Source: SZUA-287 sp036397975 (GTDB lineage Bacteria; Bacteroidota; Ignavibacteria; UBA10030; UBA6906). From it: 54,025 nucleotides of DNA. A program made the position numbers and the translations under genes. Positions 24,386 to 32,813 of this stretch are shown in pieces (the first letter of the stretch is position 1; each line of letters begins with the position of its first letter). The stretch lies in assembly GCA_036397975.1 (NCBI GenBank), contig DASWHW010000214.1, positions 1 through 54,025 of the forward strand, given 5' to 3'. The notes beneath the pieces are model-generated. The model was not told the DNA's origin. It saw only the letters and a program-made list of their open reading frames with translations, and searched no databases.

Positions 24386-25387
24386 TTAGTTCCCCTCCTT
24401 TGGCTCGGTCTCATATGGACTGAAACGCTCCACAGCGTTGTGCACTGGGGGGACAGTTCGTAGGTAATCATAAATCGCTCCCAGATCCTTCTCCTTCATT
24501 CCAGCGTACATCGTCCACGGCATGGGCGTGTTGAAATCTTCAGGCTGAACATCCGGTATGGACTCTGGCGAAGTGAATGCTTTGAAGCGGGCGACGAAAT
24601 CTTCCTTCGTCCAGTTCCCAATGCCGGTTTGCGGGTCAGGGGTAATATTCGCGGTTCGAACAATCCCCCCAGGGAACATAAAGGTAAATCCTCCCGCATA
24701 ATCCATTCCTGAAATGGGCTCTCCTTTTTCTGCCGGCGTATGACAGTCTCCACACGCTGAGATAGACGCGACATACTTGCCATACGAAATCTGATCCGAC
24801 GATTCGGTTGGTAGTGTCGGCTCGAACGAATGAAGCGGGATTGTTCGAACGATCAGATTCATGGGAAAGTTCAATGTCGACTCGCTGACCTTGTTCTCGA
24901 TGGGCTCAAGCGAACGAATGTAGGCGACAATCGAGTATGCGTCTTCCTGCGTCAAATGGTTGTACGCAAAGTAAGGCATCAAGGGGAAAAGAGATCGATT
25001 CGTGCGGGTGACGCCTGTTGTGAATGCCCGAAGCAATTCTCCGTCGGTATAGTCCTTGATTCCCACGGGGGTAATATTCGAAGCAAAGATCCTTCCCGGG
25101 ACGCCACCAACCAGCTCGTTAAATTCATCCCCTCCTTTGCCGTGGGTCCCCGGCGTGATCGGTCCGGAAAATTTTGACCAGTTCCGGGTGGAATGACAAT
25201 CGATGCACACAGTGACATGATTTGCGAGATATTCGCCCCGGGCAACTCGTTCGGGTGTGGCCTCAACCTTAATGTCAGCCGGAGGAGAAATATCCGGATA
25301 CTTGTTAAAGAACAGAATTGCAAGGACGCAAACGATTGCCGCAAGAATTCCGATCGCAATTGTAAGCCGTTTCAAAAAAGTGCGCAT
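24386..25387 (-). CDS. membrane-anchored diheme cytochrome c
   Basis: A 333-residue protein with an uncleaved N-terminal helix (about 8-27) and two c-type heme sites, CIDCH (61-65) and CGDCH (212-216), each followed by a typical cytochrome c domain. Candidate axial Met ligands are in FPLMPYF and NTPMPW. Architecture resembles cytochrome subunits of alcohol/gluconate dehydrogenases and related electron-transfer proteins, but no dehydrogenase partner is adjacent. The segment between domains has the GGVPGRIFASNITP pattern common in this class. Located on the periplasmic side of the inner membrane. Confidence 0.9.
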   Translation of the reverse strand: MRTFLKRLTIAIGILAAIVCVLAILFFNKYPDISPPADIKVEATPERVARGEYLANHVTVCIDCHSTRNWSKFSGPITPGTHGKGGDEFNELVGGVPGRIFASNITPVGIKDYTDGELLRAFTTGVTRTNRSLFPLMPYFAYNHLTQEDAYSIVAYIRSLEPIENKVSESTLNFPMNLIVRTIPLHSFEPTLPTESSDQISYGKYVASISACGDCHTPAEKGEPISGMDYAGGFTFMFPGGIVRTANITPDPQTGIGNWTKEDFVARFKAFTSPESIPDVQPEDFNTPMPWTMYAGMKEKDLGAIYDYLRTVPPVHNAVERFSPYETEPKEGN

Positions 25388-25449
25388 ATGGTACCTCTTG
25401 TTTGTTAATGAATATGGATGGAGATGATGGGAATGCTTTCGAAAAGGAT

Positions 25450-27465
25450 TTATGGTGCAGCGTTCAAAAGAAATTGGATTGGCGATACAATCATCAGAAG
25501 GAGTTCTGCCGCGGGAGCCTGTTCTTCGGAAAGAGCAGTGGCCAAACCCTGCTTTCGGTCGCCCAGAGATGAGCGTTGCTCGATCGCATCCAAAGCATCG
25601 AGCCCGATCTGTGAAACCCTGACGAGTTTCTTTGACAGGGGAATTGCTTCCACCAGCAATGGAGATGTAGAAAGAAGCGGCTGCAGCTTCTTATCATTCT
25701 CTCTCCATTGAGTAAGTTGCCAGCGGAGTGCCTTGGCCTGGCCTTCCTGCATGGGTTCCGCGAGATAGCTCTCGACCAACTCGGCGAACTCTCTCGCGGT
25801 GTTACTTTCCGGTCGTGTGGCATCCACAAGCCTGTTGAGAGGTGTTTGCTGAGTATATTTCCGTGTGTGTGGTCGTTCATAGAATTTCACCGGCTCGAGC
25901 ACGTCGCTAAGAGTCTGCAACGCATCTATCTCTTCATATCCTGTAAGACGCTCCAACATTTTTTCGTAACTCGAAATATGGGTAAGGCCGAGCCATGTGA
26001 GGCGTTTACTCACATGTGCAAGCCTTCGGTACATGTCTTTCGTGTCTGTCACTGCTTTAGGGGACCAGAAACGCTCTGCAATGGCTGCTGTCCGCGGCCA
26101 AATCCGTGAATCGATATTTTCCTCGGAAACGAATTCAGCCCACATGCATGCCTCTCCTCCCAGCACCATCTGCTTCTTATCGGTGGGAAGGTATAACGCG
26201 TCATCCGCAAGGGGATCAATACCGTAATGATACGATGCAGGCCGAATATGGTCGAGATAATAGCCCCACGAGAGAATGCCCTCAGAGCCTTGTTGCACGG
26301 TGGCGGCAAGTGCTTTGTGCCCTCTCCACGATTGCACGACAATATTGTGCGGCAAATCCGGATGAAGAACTTCGTCCCAACCGATCATTCTTCTCTTATG
26401 TTTCTTCAAAATGTCCGAGATGCGCTTGTTGAAGTACACCTGCAGATCGTGATTGTCCTTCAATGAATGGCGTTCTTTGAACTCGTTTACCCCTGGAGAA
26501 GCATCCCATTGTTTGCCATTAACCTCGTCTCCGCCAATATGAAAAAACGGATCAGGGAAGAGACCGGTCATCTCCTCAATGAACGTGTCAAGAAATCCAT
26601 ACACGTCCTCTCGAGTCGGGTCCATTGCGGGATCGAATACACCCCATGTCCTTTGAAGGGTGTAGGGCCCGGGCATGCTTGCTAGTTCCGGATGCCCGAC
26701 GAACCAGCTGGTGGTATGACCCGGCATATCAAACTCTGGAACAACACGAATTCCCCGCTCAGCGGCATACGCAATAACCTCTCGTGCCTGGTCTTGAGAA
26801 TAATAGAGACCATCGGATCCGAGCGAGTGCAACCGCGGGAAACGCTTGCTTTCTATTCTGAACCCCTGATCCTCCGAAAGGTGCCAGTGAAGAACATTGA
26901 GCTTTACCGCTGCCATCCCATCAATAGTGCGCTTGAGGACATCCATTGGAATCCAATGGCGGCATACATCAATCAACAAGCCACGCCAGGGGAATCTGGG
27001 TGCGTCCTTGATAACAACTGCGGGAATGGAGAATCCAGAAGAATCCAAACGAAGAAGCTGCAAAAATGTTTCGAGTCCATGAACAATTCCAAAAAAATTG
27101 TCTGCAGTCAGAACAGCTCCCCGCCCGCTGACGGCCATCGAATATGACTCATCAATGCCAAGGCCCGGATAAAGTGGTGCCGGTTTTCGGGAGATAATGC
27201 GCAGGACACGGGCGTCCGGTCCGGCCGGGAGAGGTGCAAAATTGATCCCGGTCTCTTTGCTCAGTCGCGACAGTGTTCGGATTGCCGCAAGGCCGGTTCG
27301 CCCGGAATCAGCTCCTTCAACAACGATGGAAAAAGAGGAATCGACATGAAGGAAACCGTTGTCCCATGAGATTTCTTGAGGGACGGGCATCAGAAAGCCG
27401 GTTTCGGATGCTTCCCCAAATTGAAGGCATGCGAAGGTGAGAGCTGCAATAAAAAAAACTTTCAT
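25450..27465 (-). CDS. beta-N-acetylhexosaminidase, glycoside hydrolase family 20
   Basis: A 671-residue secreted enzyme with a signal peptide (hydrophobic 3-15). A GH20b-type N-terminal domain (about 25-150) precedes the TIM barrel starting at PRFPWRGLLIDVCRHW. The catalytic Asp-Glu pair is in HIGGDEVNGKQW; WHLSEDQGFRIESK and GWDEVL are further family blocks. It removes terminal N-acetylglucosamine/galactosamine from chitin- or glycan-derived oligosaccharides. The C-terminal about 150 residues are helical and without known domain. A periplasmic or extracellular role in chitin/peptidoglycan sugar scavenging is inferred. Confidence 0.95.
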   Translation of the reverse strand: MKVFFIAALTFACLQFGEASETGFLMPVPQEISWDNGFLHVDSSFSIVVEGADSGRTGLAAIRTLSRLSKETGINFAPLPAGPDARVLRIISRKPAPLYPGLGIDESYSMAVSGRGAVLTADNFFGIVHGLETFLQLLRLDSSGFSIPAVVIKDAPRFPWRGLLIDVCRHWIPMDVLKRTIDGMAAVKLNVLHWHLSEDQGFRIESKRFPRLHSLGSDGLYYSQDQAREVIAYAAERGIRVVPEFDMPGHTTSWFVGHPELASMPGPYTLQRTWGVFDPAMDPTREDVYGFLDTFIEEMTGLFPDPFFHIGGDEVNGKQWDASPGVNEFKERHSLKDNHDLQVYFNKRISDILKKHKRRMIGWDEVLHPDLPHNIVVQSWRGHKALAATVQQGSEGILSWGYYLDHIRPASYHYGIDPLADDALYLPTDKKQMVLGGEACMWAEFVSEENIDSRIWPRTAAIAERFWSPKAVTDTKDMYRRLAHVSKRLTWLGLTHISSYEKMLERLTGYEEIDALQTLSDVLEPVKFYERPHTRKYTQQTPLNRLVDATRPESNTAREFAELVESYLAEPMQEGQAKALRWQLTQWRENDKKLQPLLSTSPLLVEAIPLSKKLVRVSQIGLDALDAIEQRSSLGDRKQGLATALSEEQAPAAELLLMIVSPIQFLLNAAP

Positions 27466-27486
27466 AGGTGGTGTCTCGACCGAAGT

Positions 27487-28413
27487 TTACGAAGCCAACG
27501 CGATAAGATGTTCATGAACTGAATGTGCGAGGGCGTCAAGATTATACCCTCCTTCCAGGACGGAAACAACCGGCGCAATATCTCGAACAAGCGTGGTCAT
27601 TTTCGCGAACGAGTTTTCTGTCAAGCGCATCCCACCAAGGGGATCATCCTTGTGAGCATCAAAGCCAGCCGAAAGAAATAATATTTCAGGTCTGAATTGC
27701 AACAGACGGGGATTAATTTCTTCCTTGAATGCCTCGACGTACCGATTCTCGCCCGTCTCCGCCGGTAGTGGAATGTTCAGCGTGAAGCCCTCACCACGAT
27801 CCACTCCTCTCTCAGTACGGGCGCCTGTACCCGGATAGAAAGGGTATTGATGCAGACTCGCGTACAACACCGAATCATCTTCTTCGAAGATATGTTGCGT
27901 TCCATTTCCATGGTGAACATCCCAATCAAGGATCGCGATTCGTCGTAGGCCGTGAGCTGATTGCGCATACCGTGCGCCGATCGCTACGTTGTTGAAGAGA
28001 CAGAATCCCATCGACCGGTTGCGTTCGGCGTGATGCCCCGGTGGGCGAACAGCACAGAATGCGCTGTGGGCTTTCTTTTGCAGAACGGAATCAACGGCAC
28101 CGACGACTGCTCCGGCAGCGAGCAACGCGACTGTAAACGAGTCCGCGCACGCATGGGTGTCTCCTTCATCCAGCATACCTCCGCCATTCGCACAAGTATC
28201 CCTGACGTGGTCAAGATGTTCTTGCGTGTGAACAGCCAGCATCTGCTCAATCGAAGCGGCGTCCGGCATGCAATGTATAAGATGTTTCCACATTGGAGTT
28301 GACAGGAGAACTTCATTGAGTCGCACCAGGCGATCAACCCGTTCCGGATGACCGGGCGGAGTGCGGTGATCAAGGAATCGGGTGTCGCTGAAATATGCAA
28401 TCGAACGCTGCAT
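27487..28413 (-). CDS. histone deacetylase family enzyme (AcuC/acetylpolyamine amidohydrolase-like)
   Basis: A 308-residue Zn-dependent deacetylase of the arginase-deacetylase fold. Motifs: HPERVDRL near the N-terminus, RPPGHHAERNRSMGFCLFNN with the two catalytic His residues, ILDWDVHHGNGTQ with Zn-binding Asp/His, and FLSAGFDAHKDDPLGG with the third ligand Asp. The ATG at 28413 places the family start correctly; a GTG 105 bp upstream would add an aromatic, non-conserved leader and run into the divergent promoter region. Substrate could be acetyl-lysine proteins or acetylated polyamines; sequence alone does not decide. Confidence 0.93.
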   Translation of the reverse strand: MQRSIAYFSDTRFLDHRTPPGHPERVDRLVRLNEVLLSTPMWKHLIHCMPDAASIEQMLAVHTQEHLDHVRDTCANGGGMLDEGDTHACADSFTVALLAAGAVVGAVDSVLQKKAHSAFCAVRPPGHHAERNRSMGFCLFNNVAIGARYAQSAHGLRRIAILDWDVHHGNGTQHIFEEDDSVLYASLHQYPFYPGTGARTERGVDRGEGFTLNIPLPAETGENRYVEAFKEEINPRLLQFRPEILFLSAGFDAHKDDPLGGMRLTENSFAKMTTLVRDIAPVVSVLEGGYNLDALAHSVHEHLIALAS

Positions 28414-28545
28414 GATGAACTGAAGGAAGAAAGAAGAGTTTGAGAGAAGAAAGATATAAAACCATCCATGAGATTCAATAGGCTGCTTTTCATTCATATC
28501 AATTATGAGTATATTCACATCGTTGATCTATACTGAAGGGATAAT

Positions 28546-29235
28546 GTGAATTTTTCCTCTCCTCTTATCAGCGGGACGATGATCCGCCGATACAGACGGT
28601 CGCTCGCAGAAGTTCGCCTCGAGACAGGAGAAGTGAATACTGTGTACAGTCCGGGACTTGGACAAATGAGGGGCTGTTACAAGGAGGGGGCGCCCGTCAT
28701 GCTCTCGGAGAGTCCGGATCCGGGAAGAAAACATCGCTTGACATGGGAACTGATCAATATCGATGATGTGTGGATTGGAGTAAACCCGATAACAGCGCGT
28801 CGTGTCCTGCAAGAATCCCTCGAACAGAGCTTACTTCCCACCTTCCACGACTATACGCTTGAACAAGAAAGCAGTCACGACAAGAAAGCGGATCTGATCT
28901 TGCAGGGGATGGAGCACACTTGTTTTCTTAATGCGTTCGGTGTCAGTTGGGGAGAGAACGGCTCAGCCTGGTTCCCCGACAATTCCAACCAGCATCTCCG
29001 AGAGCAGTTCCACACTCTTGCGGAAATTCCGAAACGAGGCCATCGGGCCGTTGCATTCTTTCTGGTGCAGAGAAACGATTGCGCCAACCTAAGAATACCT
29101 GAAGATGCCGACAACAGCGATCGGGACGCGATTACTGCTGCGCACAAGGCAGGCGTTGAGTTCCTGGTTCATCAGGTGAATATTTCGTTTGATATGATTT
29201 CGCTGGGGATGCAAATTCCTTTCGAGTCCCTCTAG
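28546..29235 (+). CDS. SfsA-family protein with degraded nuclease-like site
   Basis: A 229-residue protein clearly related to SfsA over its whole length: the start (FSSPLISGTMIRRYRRSLAEV), TWELI and WIGVN, WFPD, and HRAVAFFLVQRND all align. However, the conserved HCPNTG block reads YSPGLG, and the PD-(D/E)xK-like core is altered. The ID of the first strand becomes AD, with the Asp kept, and the E-x-K (IEVKS in Escherichia coli) becomes LNAFG, so both Glu and Lys are lost. SfsA binds DNA and has a nuclease-like fold; this copy is unlikely to have that activity. GTG start with GAAGGGA 4 nt before it. Confidence 0.82.
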   Translation: MNFSSPLISGTMIRRYRRSLAEVRLETGEVNTVYSPGLGQMRGCYKEGAPVMLSESPDPGRKHRLTWELINIDDVWIGVNPITARRVLQESLEQSLLPTFHDYTLEQESSHDKKADLILQGMEHTCFLNAFGVSWGENGSAWFPDNSNQHLREQFHTLAEIPKRGHRAVAFFLVQRNDCANLRIPEDADNSDRDAITAAHKAGVEFLVHQVNISFDMISLGMQIPFESL

Positions 29236-29242
29236 TTTCGCG

Positions 29243-29650
29243 ATGGCATCCCCAACGGCTGTTGAGATGCAAGAGCTCTTCCGTTCGATCATCGAGGGAA
29301 AAGTCGTCAAGCGGTCTCGGCACGAACTCCGGTGGGATGATCGGGATGTTTCACAGGCCTTCGTTGAGACACTCCAAAAATGCGGGTATCGTGCAACCAA
29401 TGTCCAAGCTGTTCATGTCGTGCCGGGTGAAAGGGTGCCAGCGTTCTATATTGAAAAGAAAACAGTGTTTTTCGGTTGGGTATTCTGGGAGAAGTTTACC
29501 GAGACAAGAATGCGCAAGCTGTTTGGTTCAGTAGTGAGGAATGCAAAGGGGGACTGGTCTATACAAATTCCTCCAACGCGTCAGACTGTCATTTACGCCA
29601 ATGAACGTCTGAAGATTGAAATGGACGTTGATCACCCGTCTGACTTTTGA
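29243..29650 (+). CDS. hypothetical protein (135 aa)
   Basis: Not recognised. A mixed alpha/beta, basic protein without signal peptide or membrane segment. It starts 7 bp after the SfsA-like gene and ends 36 bp before the Fpg-like gene, so all three probably share a transcript. The middle (YIEKKTVFFGWVFWEKF) is unusually aromatic. The N-terminal third is helical and charged. Co-occurrence with two DNA-binding-fold proteins hints at nucleic acid work, but this is context only. Confidence 0.65.
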   Translation: MASPTAVEMQELFRSIIEGKVVKRSRHELRWDDRDVSQAFVETLQKCGYRATNVQAVHVVPGERVPAFYIEKKTVFFGWVFWEKFTETRMRKLFGSVVRNAKGDWSIQIPPTRQTVIYANERLKIEMDVDHPSDF

Positions 29651-29686
29651 ATTCACAAACAATCTCGGGTTGCTCCTGATAATCGG

Positions 29687-30547
29687 ATGCCTGAACTTCC
29701 CGATCTCCAGTATATCGCCGAGTACCTGAACGGTACCGTAACGCACCGAATAATCATCTCTGCGGAGATACACAAGCCGGTGGTCCTTCGTCTCGCAATT
29801 GAAGGCTCTTTTCAGGTTGCTGTTGCCGGCAAGAATATTGAGAGTGTGAAGATCCATGGACCGTTTCTGACGCTGCACATTGCGGATGCATTTGATTTGG
29901 TCGTGAACCTGATGGTTGCAGGCAAAATACAACATCAACGTCCAGGTGAACGCCCACAGGGATATTGCTGTCTTTCGCTTTCTCTGGATGACGAGAGCAT
30001 TCTTAACGTTTGCGATCCGGAGTTGATGGCGAAAGTGTATCTCGTTCCTTGCGGTGAATATGGGGTAATCCCAAAATATCAAACCCAGGGGATTGCCATC
30101 ACGGAGAGCGAGTTCACCCCGGATCGATTTGAACAGTTAGCGCAGGTGCACTCTCGCAAGCAGGTCCGCGTTTTCATTAATGACCACACTATCATCAGCT
30201 CCATCGGCAATGCTTACGCGGATGAGATCTTATTTGAAGCAGGCATTCACCCCAAAACATTTGTTGCGAGGCTTTCGACGGAGGATCGATCTCGATTGTA
30301 TGAAGCTATACGATCCGTGATGGAGTGGGGCAAGGCTGAGGTCAAGAAGGCAGGGAAACCAATTCATGAAAAAATACGCGACCATATGCGTGTCCGGAAT
30401 CGGAGAGGAGAATCCTGTCCGCGGTGCGGGACAAAGATTCGCCGGGAAGGCGTGCGGGGACACGACGTTTTCTTCTGTCCTCACTGTCAACCAACGTCGC
30501 GCAAACTGTTTGTTGATTGGTCAAAAGTCGGTGGACAAAAAGAATGA
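29687..30547 (+). CDS. Fpg/Nei-family DNA glycosylase-like protein
   Basis: A 286-residue protein with the full Fpg/Nei architecture: N-terminal catalytic MPELPD (Pro2 nucleophile, Glu3), beta-sandwich, helix-two-turn-helix with SSIGNAYADEILFEAGIHP (about 171-189), and a C4 zinc finger (Cys244, 247, 264, 267). Members excise oxidised bases and nick the strand. Two usually conserved residues differ: the Lys of the RRGK loop (Lys57 in E. coli Fpg) aligns with Pro59, and the zinc-finger Arg of the GR turn is His259. Pro2/Glu3 are intact, so activity with changed substrate or reduced efficiency is possible. Downstream is DinB, 32 bp away. Confidence 0.87.
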   Translation: MPELPDLQYIAEYLNGTVTHRIIISAEIHKPVVLRLAIEGSFQVAVAGKNIESVKIHGPFLTLHIADAFDLVVNLMVAGKIQHQRPGERPQGYCCLSLSLDDESILNVCDPELMAKVYLVPCGEYGVIPKYQTQGIAITESEFTPDRFEQLAQVHSRKQVRVFINDHTIISSIGNAYADEILFEAGIHPKTFVARLSTEDRSRLYEAIRSVMEWGKAEVKKAGKPIHEKIRDHMRVRNRRGESCPRCGTKIRREGVRGHDVFFCPHCQPTSRKLFVDWSKVGGQKE

Positions 30548-30579
30548 ACGGTACGCATTGTTAAACGAAGGAGAGAAAC

Positions 30580-31083
30580 ATGTATCGAACAATTGAGGAT
30601 TTTGAATTCGACTGGAGTATGGAGATAGAGAAGACGCAAAAAATATTCAAACACCTGAATGACAGGGCGCTGGAACACGAGGTGATGCCGGGTTATCGAA
30701 CGATCGGGCGCCTGGCGTGGCATATCGTTCAATTAATTCCCGCAATGGCCTCGCGTACCGGACTCAAAATATCCGGGCCTGGCGAGGATGATCCGGTTCC
30801 GACCTCGGCTCGGGCAATATTGGAGGCGTACAATCAAGCGGCTATTTCCGCACTCGACGCAATCAAATCAACTTGGAAGGATGCTTCACTGCAGGCGGTC
30901 GATGAAATGTACGGTGAGAAGTGGAAGAGGGGATTCACGCTGACCGTCCTCGTCCATCATCAAATTCACCATCGCGCTCAGATCACGGTGCTCATGCGGC
31001 AAGCGGGTCTCGAAGTCCCGGGAATCTATGGACCGGCCAAGCCCGAATGGGCCCACTATGGGATGCCAGCGCCCGCGATCTAA
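30580..31083 (+). CDS. DinB family protein
   Basis: A 167-residue four-helix-bundle protein of the DinB/YfiT metalloenzyme superfamily. The metal-binding His pattern is visible: WHIV at about residue 47 and HHQIHHRAQITVLMR near 126, typical of the family's three-His site. Family members include thiol S-transferases and many uncharacterised proteins; DinB itself is damage-inducible in Bacillus. The Shine-Dalgarno (GGAGAG) is good. Lying after a DNA glycosylase-like gene is suggestive, but the family has no repair function proven in general. Confidence 0.88.
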   Translation: MYRTIEDFEFDWSMEIEKTQKIFKHLNDRALEHEVMPGYRTIGRLAWHIVQLIPAMASRTGLKISGPGEDDPVPTSARAILEAYNQAAISALDAIKSTWKDASLQAVDEMYGEKWKRGFTLTVLVHHQIHHRAQITVLMRQAGLEVPGIYGPAKPEWAHYGMPAPAI

Positions 31084-31098
31084 TATTTTCATAAGGAG

Positions 31099-32094
31099 GT
31101 GACCATGCTTCGAAATACATTGAGTTCACTGTTGATCATTTTTGGTTTGTGGCCGTCCTTCGGACAGGTCAGAGGAAGGCTGGTACACACATTTTCAATT
31201 GTCGCGCGGGATACGGTGACCGGGGAGGTTGGCGTTGCCGTTCAGTCGCACTGGTTTTCTGTCGGCTCCATTGTGACTTGGGCTGAGGCTGGAGTGGGTG
31301 CGGTTGCGACACAATCGTTCGTGGATCCCGCGTACGGTCCGTTGGGCCTTGATTTGATGCGGGCAGGCAAGACCGCGCAGCAGGCTCTCGATGGAATTGT
31401 CACCTCTGATCCCGGGCGGGACGTTCGGCAAGTCGCGATGATTGATGTCCGCGGAAATGTTGCTGCACATACCGGGTCAAAATGTATTCAGGGAGCCGGG
31501 CATATTGTCGGACAGAATTACTCTGTTCAGGCAAACCTGATGCTGAACGACAAAATATGGGGCGCGATGTCGAAAGCGTACGAATCATCGAAGGGCGATC
31601 TTGCAGAGAGGATGCTTGCAGCGCTTGATGCTGCGCAGTCTGTTGGTGGCGATATCCGTGGAAAGCAATCAGCGGCAATCCTGATTGTCAAAGGGACTTC
31701 AACGGGAAAACCATGGAACGATCGGGTGATGGAGCTTCGCGTTGAGGATCATGAAGAACCACTAAAAGAACTACGACGTCTTGTACGTGTCCACCGTGCA
31801 TATGACCACATGAATCGGGGGGACCTTGCCGTTGAACACGGCGATGTCGATGGCGCTTTGCGAGAGTATGGGGCCGCCGAAAAGATGTTTCCTGAAAACC
31901 AGGAAATGAAATTCTGGCATGCCATCTCGTTGGTGAGCGCCGGAAGGGTCGATGAGTCGCTTCCTATTTTCAAGGGAATCTTTGCGACAGACATGAACTG
32001 GGCTACACTGGTTCCCCGACTTCCGCTGTCCGGGATCCTGCCGGACGATAAGAGTGTCATTGAAAAAATTCTGAACACTGCGCCGAAGCGCTGA
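31099..32094 (+). CDS. DUF1028 family secreted protein with TPR-like tail
   Basis: A 331-residue protein with a signal peptide (about 1-22) and a DUF1028 domain, an Ntn-hydrolase-like fold of unknown activity. The conserved opening is HTFSIVARDTVTGEVGVAVQS, then WAEAGVGAVATQ and AYGPLGLDLM. The C-terminal about 90 residues form helical pairs resembling a tetratricopeptide repeat (DLAVEHGDVDGALREYGAAE, then FWHAISLVSAGRVDESLPIF). AAGGAGG precedes the ATG. Its stop lies 5 bp from the stop of rsmE, which converges on it. Confidence 0.9.
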   Translation: MTMLRNTLSSLLIIFGLWPSFGQVRGRLVHTFSIVARDTVTGEVGVAVQSHWFSVGSIVTWAEAGVGAVATQSFVDPAYGPLGLDLMRAGKTAQQALDGIVTSDPGRDVRQVAMIDVRGNVAAHTGSKCIQGAGHIVGQNYSVQANLMLNDKIWGAMSKAYESSKGDLAERMLAALDAAQSVGGDIRGKQSAAILIVKGTSTGKPWNDRVMELRVEDHEEPLKELRRLVRVHRAYDHMNRGDLAVEHGDVDGALREYGAAEKMFPENQEMKFWHAISLVSAGRVDESLPIFKGIFATDMNWATLVPRLPLSGILPDDKSVIEKILNTAPKR

Positions 32095-32099
32095 AGATA

Positions 32100-32801
32100 C
32101 TACTGAAGAACGAGAGATGCTGCAACAATGGCGGCTGTTTCGGATCGCAGTCGCCGTGGACCGAGAGAGACAGGATGAAATCCACACTGTACCGCAGCGG
32201 AGATCTCTTCTTCTGTAAAGCCTCCTTCCGGTCCAATGCACACAGTTGTACGTGAGTCTTTGGCAGTGTTGATTAGCTGGACGAATGAGTGTTTTTCGTC
32301 CTGATGAGGTATAAATTTGTTCCCGTCCGACGGTACAGAAGCGAGAAAATCTGAAAACGAAACAGGCTCAACAACGGTGGGAAGCATACATCGGAGCGAT
32401 TGCTTCATTGCACCGACCGTGATCTTTCTCCATCGTTCGGTTTTTGCGTTCCGGGAAATTGTCCGGGTGGTCACGAGCGGGATAATCCGTGCCACACCGA
32501 GTTCCACAGTTTTTTCGACCATTGTTTCGAAGCGGGAGGGATTCTTTAGCAGCGCGACTGCAAGCGTCAAACTAGTTGTTGGCTCATTCGTCCGACGGTC
32601 CTTCGAAGCAACAGTACACCGGGCGGTACGGCGAACAATCGACTCGATTGTTGCCTGGTAGACGGAGCCACATCCGTCGGTCACATGAATGATGTCCCCG
32701 ACATGCTTCCGCATGACATGAGTGAGGTGGGAAAACTCTTCCCCCTCAACACAAATTGTGTTGCGCTGGATAGCTTCGGGAGGAACGTAAAAATATTCCA
32801 T
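32100..32801 (-). CDS. rsmE: 16S rRNA (uracil1498-N3)-methyltransferase
   Basis: A 233-residue SPOUT methyltransferase that methylates U1498 of 16S rRNA. The knot region and SAM site are visible: CIGPEGGFTEEEI and LGPRRLRSETAAIVA at the C-terminus, with the N-terminal PUA-like domain (FSHLTHVMRKHVGD). Length is standard. It is the last gene of the long fatty-acid/envelope block, 12 bp after the BamA-like gene. Confidence 0.95.
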   Translation of the reverse strand: MEYFYVPPEAIQRNTICVEGEEFSHLTHVMRKHVGDIIHVTDGCGSVYQATIESIVRRTARCTVASKDRRTNEPTTSLTLAVALLKNPSRFETMVEKTVELGVARIIPLVTTRTISRNAKTERWRKITVGAMKQSLRCMLPTVVEPVSFSDFLASVPSDGNKFIPHQDEKHSFVQLINTAKDSRTTVCIGPEGGFTEEEISAAVQCGFHPVSLGPRRLRSETAAIVAASLVLQ

Positions 32802-32813
32802 GAGCCACTGCCA

